Shown: piece by piece, positions 1 to 7,421 of the stretch | Layout of the letters: every line of letters starts with the position of its first letter | How positions within the stretch are numbered: position 1 is the stretch's first letter | Origin: CALXCT01 sp964422185 | GTDB taxonomy: Bacteria; Bacillota; Clostridia; Oscillospirales; Oscillospiraceae | Assembly (NCBI GenBank): GCA_964422185.1 | Contig: CAYRAG010000036.1 | Coordinates: 1-19,139, forward strand | Direction of reading: 5' to 3' | DNA: 19,139 nt | Made by a program: the position numbers and the translations under genes | The notes under the pieces: generated by a model | The model's database searches: none | What the model was told of the DNA's origin: nothing | What the model saw: the letters and a program-made list of their open reading frames with translations, nothing else

Positions 1-2435
1 TTCGGGTCGGTGACGCCGGGGTCAGCGGCGCCCGGGTCGGATGTGCCCGGATCCGTGGTGCCCTGGCCGGGGACAGGCGGCGTGGGGATGCCGGAGCTGG
101 CCAGTTTGGGGATGAAGTTGTACAGGATGACACAGGCCTCCGCCCGGGTGGCGTTGTTGCCCGCCTTGATGGTGTTGTCCGGATAGCCGGCCATCAGGCC
201 GTTGGCCACGGTGTTCAGAATGCCGGGCAGCGCCCATTCGGGAATCTGATCCTGGTCGGCAAAGGAGATGGCGTCAAAGTTCTCCGGCAGGGTGAGGAAC
301 TGGCTGAGCATCGCGGCGATCTCCGCACGGGTGATCTGGTGGTCGAAGTTGGAGTACAGTTTGCCGTCGTCCTCCAGGGAGCCGCCGGAGTAGCCCAGGG
401 CGTACATCGCCTTGATGTAGTTGGCGGACCACTCCGGGATCTCGGCGGTGTCGGCGAACGGGAGCTCGACGCCCGCATAGTCCGCGGCGTGGACGCCCAG
501 GATATTCGAGAGCATGACGAAGAACTCCTGGCGGGTCAGGTTCCGGTCGGGGTAGAACATGGTGCCCGCGTCGGTGTTGACGCCGCCCACGATGCCCCGC
601 TCCGCCATGGACTGGATAAAGCTCTTCGCCCAGTTCTCACTGATGTCCAGGAAAGAGATGGGCATGGTCAGGGAGATGGATTTCGTCTGGCCGCCGCAGG
701 TGACCTGGATCTCGCCGGAGGCGCCGGAGATGGCGCCCGCGGTGAACAGGCCGTCCGGGCTGATGCTGCCGATCCCGCCGGTGACGGCCCAGGTGGCCAG
801 ATGATTAGACAGGGTGACGGGCAGGCCGTTCCACTGCCCGGAGAGGTTCAGCTGCACACTCTCCCCGCTCTCCAGGGACAGGGAGGAGACCTCGCCGCTC
901 TCGTCGCTTCGGGTGACGGACATGCTGCTCAGGCTGCCTGTCACATAGATCTGGCCGGTGCCGGACGCGTTGGTGGACGGGGAGTACAATGTCACGGTCT
1001 CAATGCCCGGGCTGGCGGCGTAGTACTGGGTGCCGGCCAGGGTGCCGCAGGTGCCGGCCACGGACACGGTGACATCATTCGGAACCGCCGTGTTGTAGGC
1101 GGTGGCGTCGGAGGCGTAGAAGGTGTTGAGATCCAGCGTGCCGCCGGAGAGCACCACGGCGCCGTTCTTCGCCAGGTGCAGCGTCTGGGCGGTTCCGGCG
1201 GGCGGCTCGGTGGAGACAAACAGGATATAGGATCCGCACCGGCGGAGGCTTCCGTCGGAGGGGGAGTTGACCACGGTCGTGACATCGCTGCCGGGCAGCT
1301 GAACCGCCATGGCGGAGGATCCGCCGCCGTCCAGGTTGACCACGCTGACGCACCCCTGGGACAAAAGCTCCTCCGCGGCCATCTGCAGCGTCAGGCCGTT
1401 GGAGTGGCTGGCCCTTCGGCCGTCGCCCACGGTGAGCTGGATGGCGCCGTCCGCCCGGATGCCCATCAGGGTGCGGGGGTGGCGGGCGGTGGCGATGGCG
1501 GAGTCCCAGGTGCCGCTGTCCGTGATCATGCCGTTTTGCACCAGGATGTCGCCGGCGCCGCAGGCCCACTGGGCCTCAAAGAGAACCGGGTCGGTGGAGT
1601 TCGTCGTCAGGGTGATCACATCGCCGGGCGCGAACCGGGAGAAGACCTCCTCCTGGCCGGCGGACGCCGCGGCCGTGAGGACATAGGTGCCCGCGCTGAG
1701 GGGCGTGGCGTGGGGGTGCGTGACCTCGTCCGTGAGGAAGACATCCTCCACCACCAGGGTGAGCGTGGAGTTGACCCGCAGCTCGTCACTGCCCTCCACG
1801 GCTTTCATGACCACCATCCAGCCGGGTGTGGCCGTCCGGGTGGAGACGGTGGAGTAGTACTGGTTGAAGAGGTACAGACCGGCCTCGTTCCGGTTCTTGT
1901 TCAGATGGCTGATGGTGATGCTCTGGCCCGCGTTGGCGGCCGTGGGCGACCCGCCGTTGTTGGTCAGGGTGATGGTGACCTGGGGGTGGGAGAGAAACGC
2001 GGTGCCGTCCGCACGGAATCCGATGGCATTCTCCCCCTCGGGGCTGGATTTGTAGATGCCGTTCTCAATGACAATCCCCATGGGCACTCTGGTGGAGGTG
2101 GCGAAGAAGTCCGAATTGACCGCGCCCAGGACGCGGTAGCCCTCCGCCCGGGCCCGGCTGATCACCTCGGAGAGCGTGCCGCCGTAGTAGACGGTGGAGT
2201 CGCCGGTGAGCACAATGGGCCTGACCTGGCCGCCGGGATTCAGACTCACGGTATACAGCTCCTCCCGGCCGTAGCTGGGGTGCGTGGAGACGGTATTCGT
2301 GTAGGTCACACCGCTGGCGACATTCGTGACGGTCTGCCACACCTGTTCCCCGGCCGGCGAGGCGAAGACGCAGGGGAGAAGGAGGGCGGCCGCCGTCAGG
2401 ATGGCGATGGTGGAACGAAGGAATCGGGATTTCAT
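1..2435 (-). CDS. Secreted phosphodiester glycosidase (NAGPA) domain protein with three SLH domains; C-terminus off window
   Basis: The reading frame is open from the ATG at 2435 to the left edge (811 complete codons, no stop), so the C-terminus is missing. The start is set by AAGGAGAA just upstream. Residues 1-25 form a signal peptide (basic MKSR, then a hydrophobic run to VFAS). Residues ~100-395 match the NAGPA/DUF2233 fold, with a GAVNSDFF motif at ~105 and the hallmark VNLDGGGSSAM with Asp369. Known family members cleave sugar-1-phosphodiester bonds; the substrate here is unknown. Residues ~515-590 look like a bacterial Ig-like (BIG2) domain. SLH domains begin near 595, 658 and 723, with motifs LTRQE, ITRAE and ATRAE, so two keep canonical TRAE. 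They are followed by a Pro/Gly/Asp tail of DPG-type repeats that continues past the edge. SLH domains bind pyruvylated cell-wall polymer, and the CsaB gene for that modification lies in the divergent operon. Inference: an S-layer-anchored exoenzyme acting on wall glycopolymer or autolysis control. Confidence 0.93.
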   Translation of the reverse strand, partial: MKSRFLRSTIAILTAAALLLPCVFASPAGEQVWQTVTNVASGVTYTNTVSTHPSYGREELYTVSLNPGGQVRPIVLTGDSTVYYGGTLSEVISRARAEGYRVLGAVNSDFFATSTRVPMGIVIENGIYKSSPEGENAIGFRADGTAFLSHPQVTITLTNNGGSPTAANAGQSITISHLNKNRNEAGLYLFNQYYSTVSTRTATPGWMVVMKAVEGSDELRVNSTLTLVVEDVFLTDEVTHPHATPLSAGTYVLTAAASAGQEEVFSRFAPGDVITLTTNSTDPVLFEAQWACGAGDILVQNGMITDSGTWDSAIATARHPRTLMGIRADGAIQLTVGDGRRASHSNGLTLQMAAEELLSQGCVSVVNLDGGGSSAMAVQLPGSDVTTVVNSPSDGSLRRCGSYILFVSTEPPAGTAQTLHLAKNGAVVLSGGTLDLNTFYASDATAYNTAVPNDVTVSVAGTCGTLAGTQYYAASPGIETVTLYSPSTNASGTGQIYVTGSLSSMSVTRSDESGEVSSLSLESGESVQLNLSGQWNGLPVTLSNHLATWAVTGGIGSISPDGLFTAGAISGASGEIQVTCGGQTKSISLTMPISFLDISENWAKSFIQSMAERGIVGGVNTDAGTMFYPDRNLTRQEFFVMLSNILGVHAADYAGVELPFADTAEIPEWSANYIKAMYALGYSGGSLEDDGKLYSNFDHQITRAEIAAMLSQFLTLPENFDAISFADQDQIPEWALPGILNTVANGLMAGYPDNTIKAGNNATRAEACVILYNFIPKLASSGIPTPPVPGQGTTDPGTSDPGAADPGVTDP

Positions 2436-2499
2436 ATGCGTTCTCCTTATTCTTTGATGGGTGTGCCGGGTGCCGGACGGCTCCTGCCACTGTTCCTGT

Positions 2500-2528
2500 A
2501 TTGTAACAGGTTTGGCCGGGGAATGCAA
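2500..2528 (-). promoter_or_regulatory. SigA-like promoter of the SLH protein gene
   Basis: On the minus strand a TTGCAT -35 box (2523-2528) is followed after exactly 17 bases by a TACAAT -10 box (2500-2505). The preceding TGT makes it an extended -10 (TGnTACAAT). The predicted start lies near 2493, giving a leader of about 58 bases. The -10 sits inside a perfect dyad, CCTGT-N6-ACAGG (2495-2510), which could be an operator or chance. Confidence 0.75.
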
Positions 2529-2578
2529 TGGACAAAGCCGGGAAGTTGCCGACCGCCCGGATGCCCTGAGCTTCTGCC

Positions 2579-2592
2579 AATTTCTGGAAATT
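2579..2592. promoter_or_regulatory. Palindrome between the divergent promoters, possible operator
   Basis: AATTTC-TG-GAAATT is a perfect dyad of two 6-base arms. It lies between the two divergent promoters, about 50 bases upstream of the SLH-gene -35 box and about 70 upstream of the murJ -35 box. I do not recognise a known regulator site. The rest of the 2436-2758 spacer holds the two promoters, a short direct repeat of GGGACAG around 2595-2610, and the murJ leader; I see no gene in it. Confidence 0.3.
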
Positions 2593-2662
2593 CCGGGACA
2601 GAGGGACAGCCCCCTGAGACTTTGCCGGCTGCCCGGTTTTTCCGCAAAAGTGCGCGGCGCGG

Positions 2663-2691
2663 TTGCATTGTTTTTGTTTTTGGGGTATGAT
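2663..2691 (+). promoter_or_regulatory. SigA-like promoter of the murJ-csaB operon
   Basis: TTGCAT (2663-2668) and TATGAT (2686-2691) are separated by exactly 17 bases. The predicted start of transcription is near 2698, inside or downstream of the earliest in-frame start codons. This supports GTG 2759 as the murJ start. The -35 hexamer is identical to that of the divergent SLH-gene promoter. Confidence 0.75.
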
Positions 2692-2758
2692 ACGGGCAAT
2701 GAACCCGCACGCGCCTGTGCCGGACGGCGCCCGGCGGCGCGGGGAGAGGGGGGAGAGC

Positions 2759-4183
2759 GTGGCACACAGAGACGACAGCCCGGTGAAAACCGTCGGGCTG
2801 GTGATGATTCTCACCCTGCTTGGCAAGGTGCTGGGCCTGGTGCGGGACCGGCTTCTCACGATCAACTACGGCCTGAGTGTGGAGAGCAACGCTTTCCTCG
2901 TGGCCAGCCGAATCCCCCGGGTCTTTTTTGATGTGATTTTCGCCTCCGCCATCGCGTCCTGCTTCATTCCGGTCTTTACGGAGTATCTGGGCAGACAGGG
3001 CAGACGGCAGGCGTTTCAGTTCGCGGGCAATTTCCTGACGGTGATCGGCATCGTGACGCTGGTGCTCAGCGGGGCCGGGATCCTCCTGGCCGAGCCGCTG
3101 GTGCAGCTCATGGCGGACGGGTTCAATCCGGCCACGGCGGAGCTGTGCGTCCGGCTGACCCGGATCATGTTCCCCACGGTCTTTCTCACGGGGCTGGCGT
3201 TCTCCTTTGTGGGGATCCTGCAGTCCCTGGATGAGTTCAATATCCCGGCGCTCATCAGCGCGGTGTCCAACGGCCTGATTATCCTCTACTACTTCACGCT
3301 CAACCGGCGGTTCGGGATCTACGGCCTGGCCGTGGTGTTTCTGCTGGCGTGGGGTCTGCAGGTGCTGGTGCAGGTGCCGTCCCTGCGGAAGAAAGGGTTC
3401 ACCTGGATGCCGGATCCCCGCCCGTGGACGGAGGGGATGCGCAAGGTCTACGCCCTGATGCTCCCCGCCATGGTCAGCACCTGGGCGCAGCCCATCAACC
3501 TGGTGATCAACGCCCGGTTCGGCTCCCACCTGCTGGGCGGGGACGGCGCGTCGGTGATCGATCTGGCGAACAATCTGTATCTCATTGTGGCCGGCGTGTT
3601 TGTGCTGTCGGTCACGAATGTGATTTTCCCGAAACTGTCCCGGCTGGAGGCCGCGGATCAGGAGAGCGAGTTTCTGGAGACCACCCGATCCACGCTCCAC
3701 GCGTGTCTGTTCCTGGTGGGGCCCATGATGGCGGGCATGATGGTGATTGCCCGGCCGCTCATCGACCTGATCTACGGCGGCGGCGCCTTTACCGCGCAGT
3801 CGGTGGAGGTGACGGGCCAGGCGCTGCTGTTTGTCAGCCTGGGTATGGTGGGCTACGGCGTGCAGAATATCCTGGCCCGGGTGTTCTTCGCCCGGCAGAA
3901 CGGGAGAGCGCCGCTGCTGGCCAGCGCCGTGTCCGTGGCGGTGAATCTNNNNNNNNNNNNNNNNNNNNNNNNNNNNNNNNNNNNNNNNNNNNNNNNNNNN
4001 NNNNNNNNNNNNNNNNNNNNNNNNNNNNNNNNNNNNNNNNNNNNNNNNCTGGCGGGCAAGCTGCTGCGGGTGGCGGCGCCCACACTGGCCGGGGTGGCGG
4101 TTTATTTCGCCGCGGCGTGGCTTCTGAAGATTCCGGAGCTGCGGCTGGTTCTGACACAGATCAGAGAGAGGAGGGGACACTGA
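2759..4183 (+). CDS. murJ: MurJ/MviN-family lipid-linked precursor flippase, interrupted by an assembly gap
   Basis: This is a polytopic membrane protein of the MOP superfamily, which moves lipid-linked glycan precursors such as lipid II across the membrane. The N-terminal half carries family signatures: GLVRDRLL-type TM1, and ASAIASCFIPVFTEYLG at the end of TM2. I chose GTG 2759, preceded by a GA-rich ribosome site (GGGGGGAGAGC), because the promoter at 2663-2691 would start transcription near 2698. Longer starts (TTG 2663, ATG 2687) are thus mostly untranscribed. ATG 2699 would be almost leaderless and remains an alternative. The 100-N gap removes the region of TM12-13. The tail after the gap (LRVAAPTLAGVAVYF...) fits the last MurJ helix and stays in frame. 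As first gene of a wall-polysaccharide operon it may flip the polymer's repeat unit rather than, or as well as, lipid II. The stop overlaps the next start (TGATG). Confidence 0.9.
   Translation: MAHRDDSPVKTVGLVMILTLLGKVLGLVRDRLLTINYGLSVESNAFLVASRIPRVFFDVIFASAIASCFIPVFTEYLGRQGRRQAFQFAGNFLTVIGIVTLVLSGAGILLAEPLVQLMADGFNPATAELCVRLTRIMFPTVFLTGLAFSFVGILQSLDEFNIPALISAVSNGLIILYYFTLNRRFGIYGLAVVFLLAWGLQVLVQVPSLRKKGFTWMPDPRPWTEGMRKVYALMLPAMVSTWAQPINLVINARFGSHLLGGDGASVIDLANNLYLIVAGVFVLSVTNVIFPKLSRLEAADQESEFLETTRSTLHACLFLVGPMMAGMMVIARPLIDLIYGGGAFTAQSVEVTGQALLFVSLGMVGYGVQNILARVFFARQNGRAPLLASAVSVAVNXXXXXXXXXXXXXXXXXXXXXXXXXXXXXXXXXXLAGKLLRVAAPTLAGVAVYFAAAWLLKIPELRLVLTQIRERRGH
3949..4048. other. Assembly gap of 100 Ns inside murJ
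   Basis: Exactly 100 undetermined bases, the conventional placeholder for a scaffold gap of unknown size. Compared with a typical MurJ such as the E. coli protein, about 70-75 residues are expected between the flanking segments, whereas 100 bases provide only 33. The real gap is therefore probably near 220 bases. Confidence 0.97.
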
Positions 4184-5622
4184 TGGCGGAGCGGATCCGG
4201 GGCGTGCTGCAGGGCAGCCTGCTGTGCCGCGCCCTGATGGCCGTCGGGCGCTGGGGTTCCCGCCAGTGGAAGAACAGCGCGATTATCTCGGCGTTCCTCG
4301 CCCCGGTGGGCGGGGAGGAGTCAAGCCGGGGCAGCGTGTTCTACCGCCTGTGGGTGTGGCTGCACGGCGCGGTGTGTACCCTGTGCTCGAAGCTGCGCCT
4401 GGATCGGGCGATGGAGGGCAGCATCTTCCGCCGGGGCTGGTTCTGGTGTTTCCTCGCCGCGGTGCTCGCGCCCATCCTGCCCACCATGGCCGTGCTGGGC
4501 CTGGCGGGGCTCGGTTTCCTGGCGCTGGTGCTCAATTTCGCCTGCGACCGGAACAAACAGCTGGTATTTACCCCCCTCAACCGCTGGATTTTACTGTACG
4601 CGGCGATCTATTTCGCCTCTATCTTCCTGTCCGTCACGGTGCGCGGCAGCCTGCCGGGCGGTGTGCTGACGGTGTTCTTCGTGTGCTGGTTCCTGGTGCT
4701 GATCAACACGGTGTCCACGCAGAAGCAGCTGCGGCTGCTGACGGCGGCGCTGGTGGCGGCCGGCGTGGCGGTGGCGGTCTACGGCTGCGCCCAGTATATC
4801 TTCGGGGTGGACGGCACCCCGGTGTGGGTCGATGAGGAGATGTTCACCGACATCCACATCCGGGTCTACTCCACGCTGCAGAATCCGAATGTGCTCTCGG
4901 AGTACCTGCTTCTCATCATCCCCTTCGCCGCGGCCGGGGTGCTCGCGTCGAAGAAGTGGCTGTGGCGGATTCTCTACGCCGCGGCGTTCTGCGTCATGTG
5001 CGTGTGCATGGTGCTCACCATGTCCCGGGGCGGCTGGCTGGGCCTGCTGTTTGCCGCCGCGGTCTTTCTGGTGCTGCTGGACAGCCGGTTTATTATCCTG
5101 GGGCTTCTGGGGCTGGTGGCGCTGTACTTCGTCATGCCCGAGTCGGTGATCAGCCGGTTTACCAGCATCGGGGATCTGACGGACGGCTCCACCTCCTACC
5201 GGCTGTCCATCTGGCTGGGCACGCTGGATATGCTGAAAGACTACTGGCTGTGCGGGATCGGGCCCGGCGTCGCCGCGTTCAACATGGTCTACCCGGCGTA
5301 CAGCTACAACGCCGTGGCGGCGCCCCACGCCCACAATCTGTTTTTGCAGATTATGGTGGACTGCGGCATCTGCGGCATTGCCGTGTTTGTGATCATCCTG
5401 TTCCTGTTCTTCCGGATCACCTGCGGCGGCCTGCGCCGGGAGACGGACAAAACGACCCGGTACGGCCTGATCGCGTCGGTGTCCGGCATCTGCGGCTTTC
5501 TGGTGCAGTCCATGACGGACAACTCGTTTTATAACTACCGGGTGCTGTTTTTGTTCTGGGTCTTCCTGGCCGTGGGCGTGCTCTATGCCCGCCGCGCCGC
5601 GCTGAAGGGGGATCCGGAATGA
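4183..5622 (+). CDS. O-antigen ligase / Wzy-like polysaccharide polymerase
   Basis: A 479-residue multi-pass membrane protein (about 10-12 hydrophobic segments) of the Wzy_C/O-antigen ligase family. These enzymes join or polymerise lipid-linked glycans on the outer face of the membrane. Visible signatures: RVYSTLQNPN (227-236), TMSRGGWL (279-286), a GIGPG segment near 358-362, PHAHN (381-385) in the catalytic loop, and DNSFYNYR near the C-terminus. Residues 1-85 are a soluble, charged, less conserved N-terminal extension before the first membrane helix. The ATG at 4183 overlaps the murJ stop and is preceded by GGAGGGG; the stop overlaps the next start as ATGA. The position between a flippase and glycosyltransferases points to polymerisation of a secondary wall polymer or its transfer to a carrier; the sequence alone does not decide between polymerase and ligase. 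Confidence 0.87.
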   Translation: MAERIRGVLQGSLLCRALMAVGRWGSRQWKNSAIISAFLAPVGGEESSRGSVFYRLWVWLHGAVCTLCSKLRLDRAMEGSIFRRGWFWCFLAAVLAPILPTMAVLGLAGLGFLALVLNFACDRNKQLVFTPLNRWILLYAAIYFASIFLSVTVRGSLPGGVLTVFFVCWFLVLINTVSTQKQLRLLTAALVAAGVAVAVYGCAQYIFGVDGTPVWVDEEMFTDIHIRVYSTLQNPNVLSEYLLLIIPFAAAGVLASKKWLWRILYAAAFCVMCVCMVLTMSRGGWLGLLFAAAVFLVLLDSRFIILGLLGLVALYFVMPESVISRFTSIGDLTDGSTSYRLSIWLGTLDMLKDYWLCGIGPGVAAFNMVYPAYSYNAVAAPHAHNLFLQIMVDCGICGIAVFVIILFLFFRITCGGLRRETDKTTRYGLIASVSGICGFLVQSMTDNSFYNYRVLFLFWVFLAVGVLYARRAALKGDPE

Positions 5623-6746
5623 TCCATGTACTCAATATCATCAGCGACACGAATATCGGCGGCGCCGGCCGGGTGCTGCTCAACTACATCAAATACTGCG
5701 ACCGCCGGGAGTTCCAGGTGTCCGTGGCGCTGCCGGAGGGCGGACTGCTGAAGGCGCCGCTGGAGGAGCTGGGCGTGCCGGTGTATGAGGTGAACGGCAT
5801 CGCGGACCGCTCGTACGCCAGAGAGGATGTGGCGGTGCTGGAGCAGCTGATCCGCCGGGTGAGGCCGGATATCGTCCACACCCACGGCGCCCTGTCCGGC
5901 CGCATCGCCGGGAAAAAAGCCGGCTGCAAGGTGGTCTACACCCGGCACTGCGCGTTTCCCGTGCCGGCGCGGCTGCGGTACCCGCCGGGCCGGTGGGTGA
6001 ACCGGTGGCTGAGCGAGCACTACGCGGACCGGATCATCGCCGTCAGTCCCGCCGCGGCGGAGAATCTGACGGACATGGGGATCCGGCCGGAGCGGATCAC
6101 CACCATGATGAACGGCATCGCTCCGGTCAGGCGCCTGCCGCCGGAGGAGTGCGCCGCGCTGCGTCAGCAGTGGGGGATCCGCTCCGGCGAGTTCGTCACG
6201 GGGATCCTGGCGCGGATTGAGGAATACAAGGGGCATCTGGATATTCTGGACGCCATGGCGATGTTGAAACAGGAGGGCAGGCCGGTTCGGCTGCTCATCG
6301 CCGGCACCGGCGCGTTTGAGCCCCAGGTGCGTGCGCACTGCGCTGAGCTGGGTCTGGACGACCAGGTGTCGTTCCTGGGCTTTATCGACCGGGTGGATCA
6401 GGTGCTGTCCGTACTGGATGTGCAGCTCAACGCGTCCTGGGGCACGGAGGCGTCCAGCATCTCCCTGCTGGAGGGAATGAGCATGGGAGTCCCCTCCGTG
6501 GTCAGCAACTACGGGGGCAACCCCTGGCAGATTGAGGACGGGGAGGACGGGCTGCTGTTTCCCGCCAGGGACACCCGGGCGCTCGCCCGGTGCATCGCCC
6601 GCCTGATGGATGAGCCGGAGACGCGTGAGCGGATGGGGGAGCGCTCGGTGGAGATCTTCCAGAGCCGGTTTACCGGGGAGATCTTCGCGGGCAATGTGGA
6701 GGCGGTCTACCGCGCCGTGATGAAAGGAGAAGGACATGAAGACTGA
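5619..6746 (+). CDS. Family-4 glycosyltransferase (GT-B fold)
   Basis: A 375-residue cytoplasmic glycosyltransferase. The N-terminal Rossmann half has the glycine-rich acceptor loop NIGGAGRVL (12-20) and RPDIVHTHG (82-90). The C-terminal half has LIAGTGAFE (226-234) and an intact EX7E donor-binding motif, Glu277 to Glu285 (EASSISLLE), followed by GMSMGVPSVVS. Family members use nucleotide-sugar donors to extend lipid-linked or wall glycans; the sugar cannot be told from sequence. The ATG shares ATGA with the upstream polymerase stop, indicating translational coupling. The 3' end overlaps the next gene by 11 bases, and that gene's ribosome site (AAAGGAGAAGG) lies inside this coding sequence. 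Confidence 0.92.
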   Translation: MIHVLNIISDTNIGGAGRVLLNYIKYCDRREFQVSVALPEGGLLKAPLEELGVPVYEVNGIADRSYAREDVAVLEQLIRRVRPDIVHTHGALSGRIAGKKAGCKVVYTRHCAFPVPARLRYPPGRWVNRWLSEHYADRIIAVSPAAAENLTDMGIRPERITTMMNGIAPVRRLPPEECAALRQQWGIRSGEFVTGILARIEEYKGHLDILDAMAMLKQEGRPVRLLIAGTGAFEPQVRAHCAELGLDDQVSFLGFIDRVDQVLSVLDVQLNASWGTEASSISLLEGMSMGVPSVVSNYGGNPWQIEDGEDGLLFPARDTRALARCIARLMDEPETRERMGERSVEIFQSRFTGEIFAGNVEAVYRAVMKGEGHED

Positions 6747-7278
6747 GGATGCCGGCAAGAAGACCAGGCCCGGCTGGATGCCGAACCTGTTTGATATTCT
6801 CATCATCGCCGTGGTGATTGTGGTCGCGGTGCTGCTGCTCTGGTGGCGGGGCGTCATCGGCGGCTCCCAGGGCAGCGCGGACGATCCCGCCGGGGTCAGC
6901 TCCACGGTGCGGTATACCATGGAGTTTACCCAGATGACCGGGGATACCGCCTACCTCATCCAGCCGGGGGACGCCCTGGTGGACAGCGTGCGCAAGTACG
7001 AGGTGGGCAGCGTCGTCTCCGTGGATGTGACGGACGCGTTCTCCTACGCCGTCGATGTGGAGGAGGGCGGCTATGTGCGCTCGCCGGTGCCCGGCGCGAA
7101 AAACGCCGTCATCGTGGTGGAGTCTCCGTGCACCCAGTCGGAGCGGGAGATCCTCGTGGGCGGCGGCTACCCGATCCGCTGCGGGCTCCCGGTGCAGATC
7201 AAGGGCCCGGGGTACGCCGGGACGGGCACGATCCTCTCCATTGAGAGGGGAACGGCGCAGACGCAGCCGGCCTCCTGA
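6736..7278 (+). CDS. DUF4330 family membrane-anchored protein (first of two)
   Basis: A 180-residue protein with a short charged N-terminus, one transmembrane helix (about residues 18-37) and an extracytoplasmic domain of about 140 residues. The domain pattern (YTMEFTQ..., IQPGDALVDS, KYEVGSVVSVD, then a C-terminal LPVQIKGPGYAGTGTILSIE) is typical of DUF4330. It aligns by eye with the next gene along its whole exported part. No enzymatic motif is visible. The start follows AAAGGAGAAGG at good spacing and overlaps the glycosyltransferase end, so it is translated as part of the operon. DUF4330 has no established function. Its setting beside a polymerase and CsaB suggests a role in export, chain-length control or anchoring of the wall polymer, which is inference only. 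Confidence 0.82.
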   Translation: MKTEDAGKKTRPGWMPNLFDILIIAVVIVVAVLLLWWRGVIGGSQGSADDPAGVSSTVRYTMEFTQMTGDTAYLIQPGDALVDSVRKYEVGSVVSVDVTDAFSYAVDVEEGGYVRSPVPGAKNAVIVVESPCTQSEREILVGGGYPIRCGLPVQIKGPGYAGTGTILSIERGTAQTQPAS

Positions 7279-7417
7279 CGCGGCCGGATCCGCGGCTGTC
7301 CGGCAGGGCAGGGCGGATCCCGCCTGAGACCGAACGCAGACATACCGCCATGAGAAAGGAGGGCCGGCCCCTCTCCGTCCCCGCAGGGCGCGGAGATCCG
7401 GGCCGCTACCGTAGAAT
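7279..7417 (+). promoter_or_regulatory. Structured 139-base spacer before the second DUF4330 gene, possible translational control region
   Basis: This is the only sizeable gap in an otherwise overlapping operon. It contains a short hairpin GGCGG-ATC-CCGCC (7312-7324), a strong ribosome-site-like AGAAAGGAGGG (7352-7362) with no start codon at a normal distance, a GAGGG/CCCTC dyad (7358-7372), and a hairpin TCTCCG...CGGAGA (7372-7396). The ATG at 7418 has no ribosome site directly before it, and an in-frame TAG (7412-7414) rules out an upstream extension. No promoter or terminator is evident. Confidence 0.35.
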
Positions 7418-7421
7418 ATGA
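7350..7421 (+). CDS. Possible 23-codon leader peptide overlapping the next start
   Basis: ATG 7350 opens a 23-codon frame (MRKEGRPLSV..., Arg/Gly/Pro-rich) whose TGA (7419-7421) overlaps the downstream ATG as ATGA, the same coupling arrangement used elsewhere in this operon. The AGAAAGGAGG sequence lies inside its first codons. Against it: no ribosome site precedes its own ATG, and the codon pattern is short and uninformative. It may be a coupling leader or chance. Confidence 0.2.
   Translation: MRKEGRPLSVPAGRGDPGRYRRI

Noticed and set aside
339..2690. 783-codon plus-strand open frame opposite the SLH gene
   Set aside because: Gly/Val/Asp/His-rich, with no recognisable domain. It is the antisense shadow of a GC-rich gene whose minus-strand product has clear NAGPA and SLH motifs.
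2447..4180. 577-codon minus-strand frame opposite murJ
   Set aside because: Gln/His/Arg-rich shadow crossing the N gap; the plus strand encodes an obvious MurJ.
7286..7320. GGATCCGC...GCGGATCC inverted repeat as a terminator after the first DUF4330 gene
   Set aside because: Eight-base arms with a 19-base loop and no T tract; readthrough to the rest of the operon is expected.
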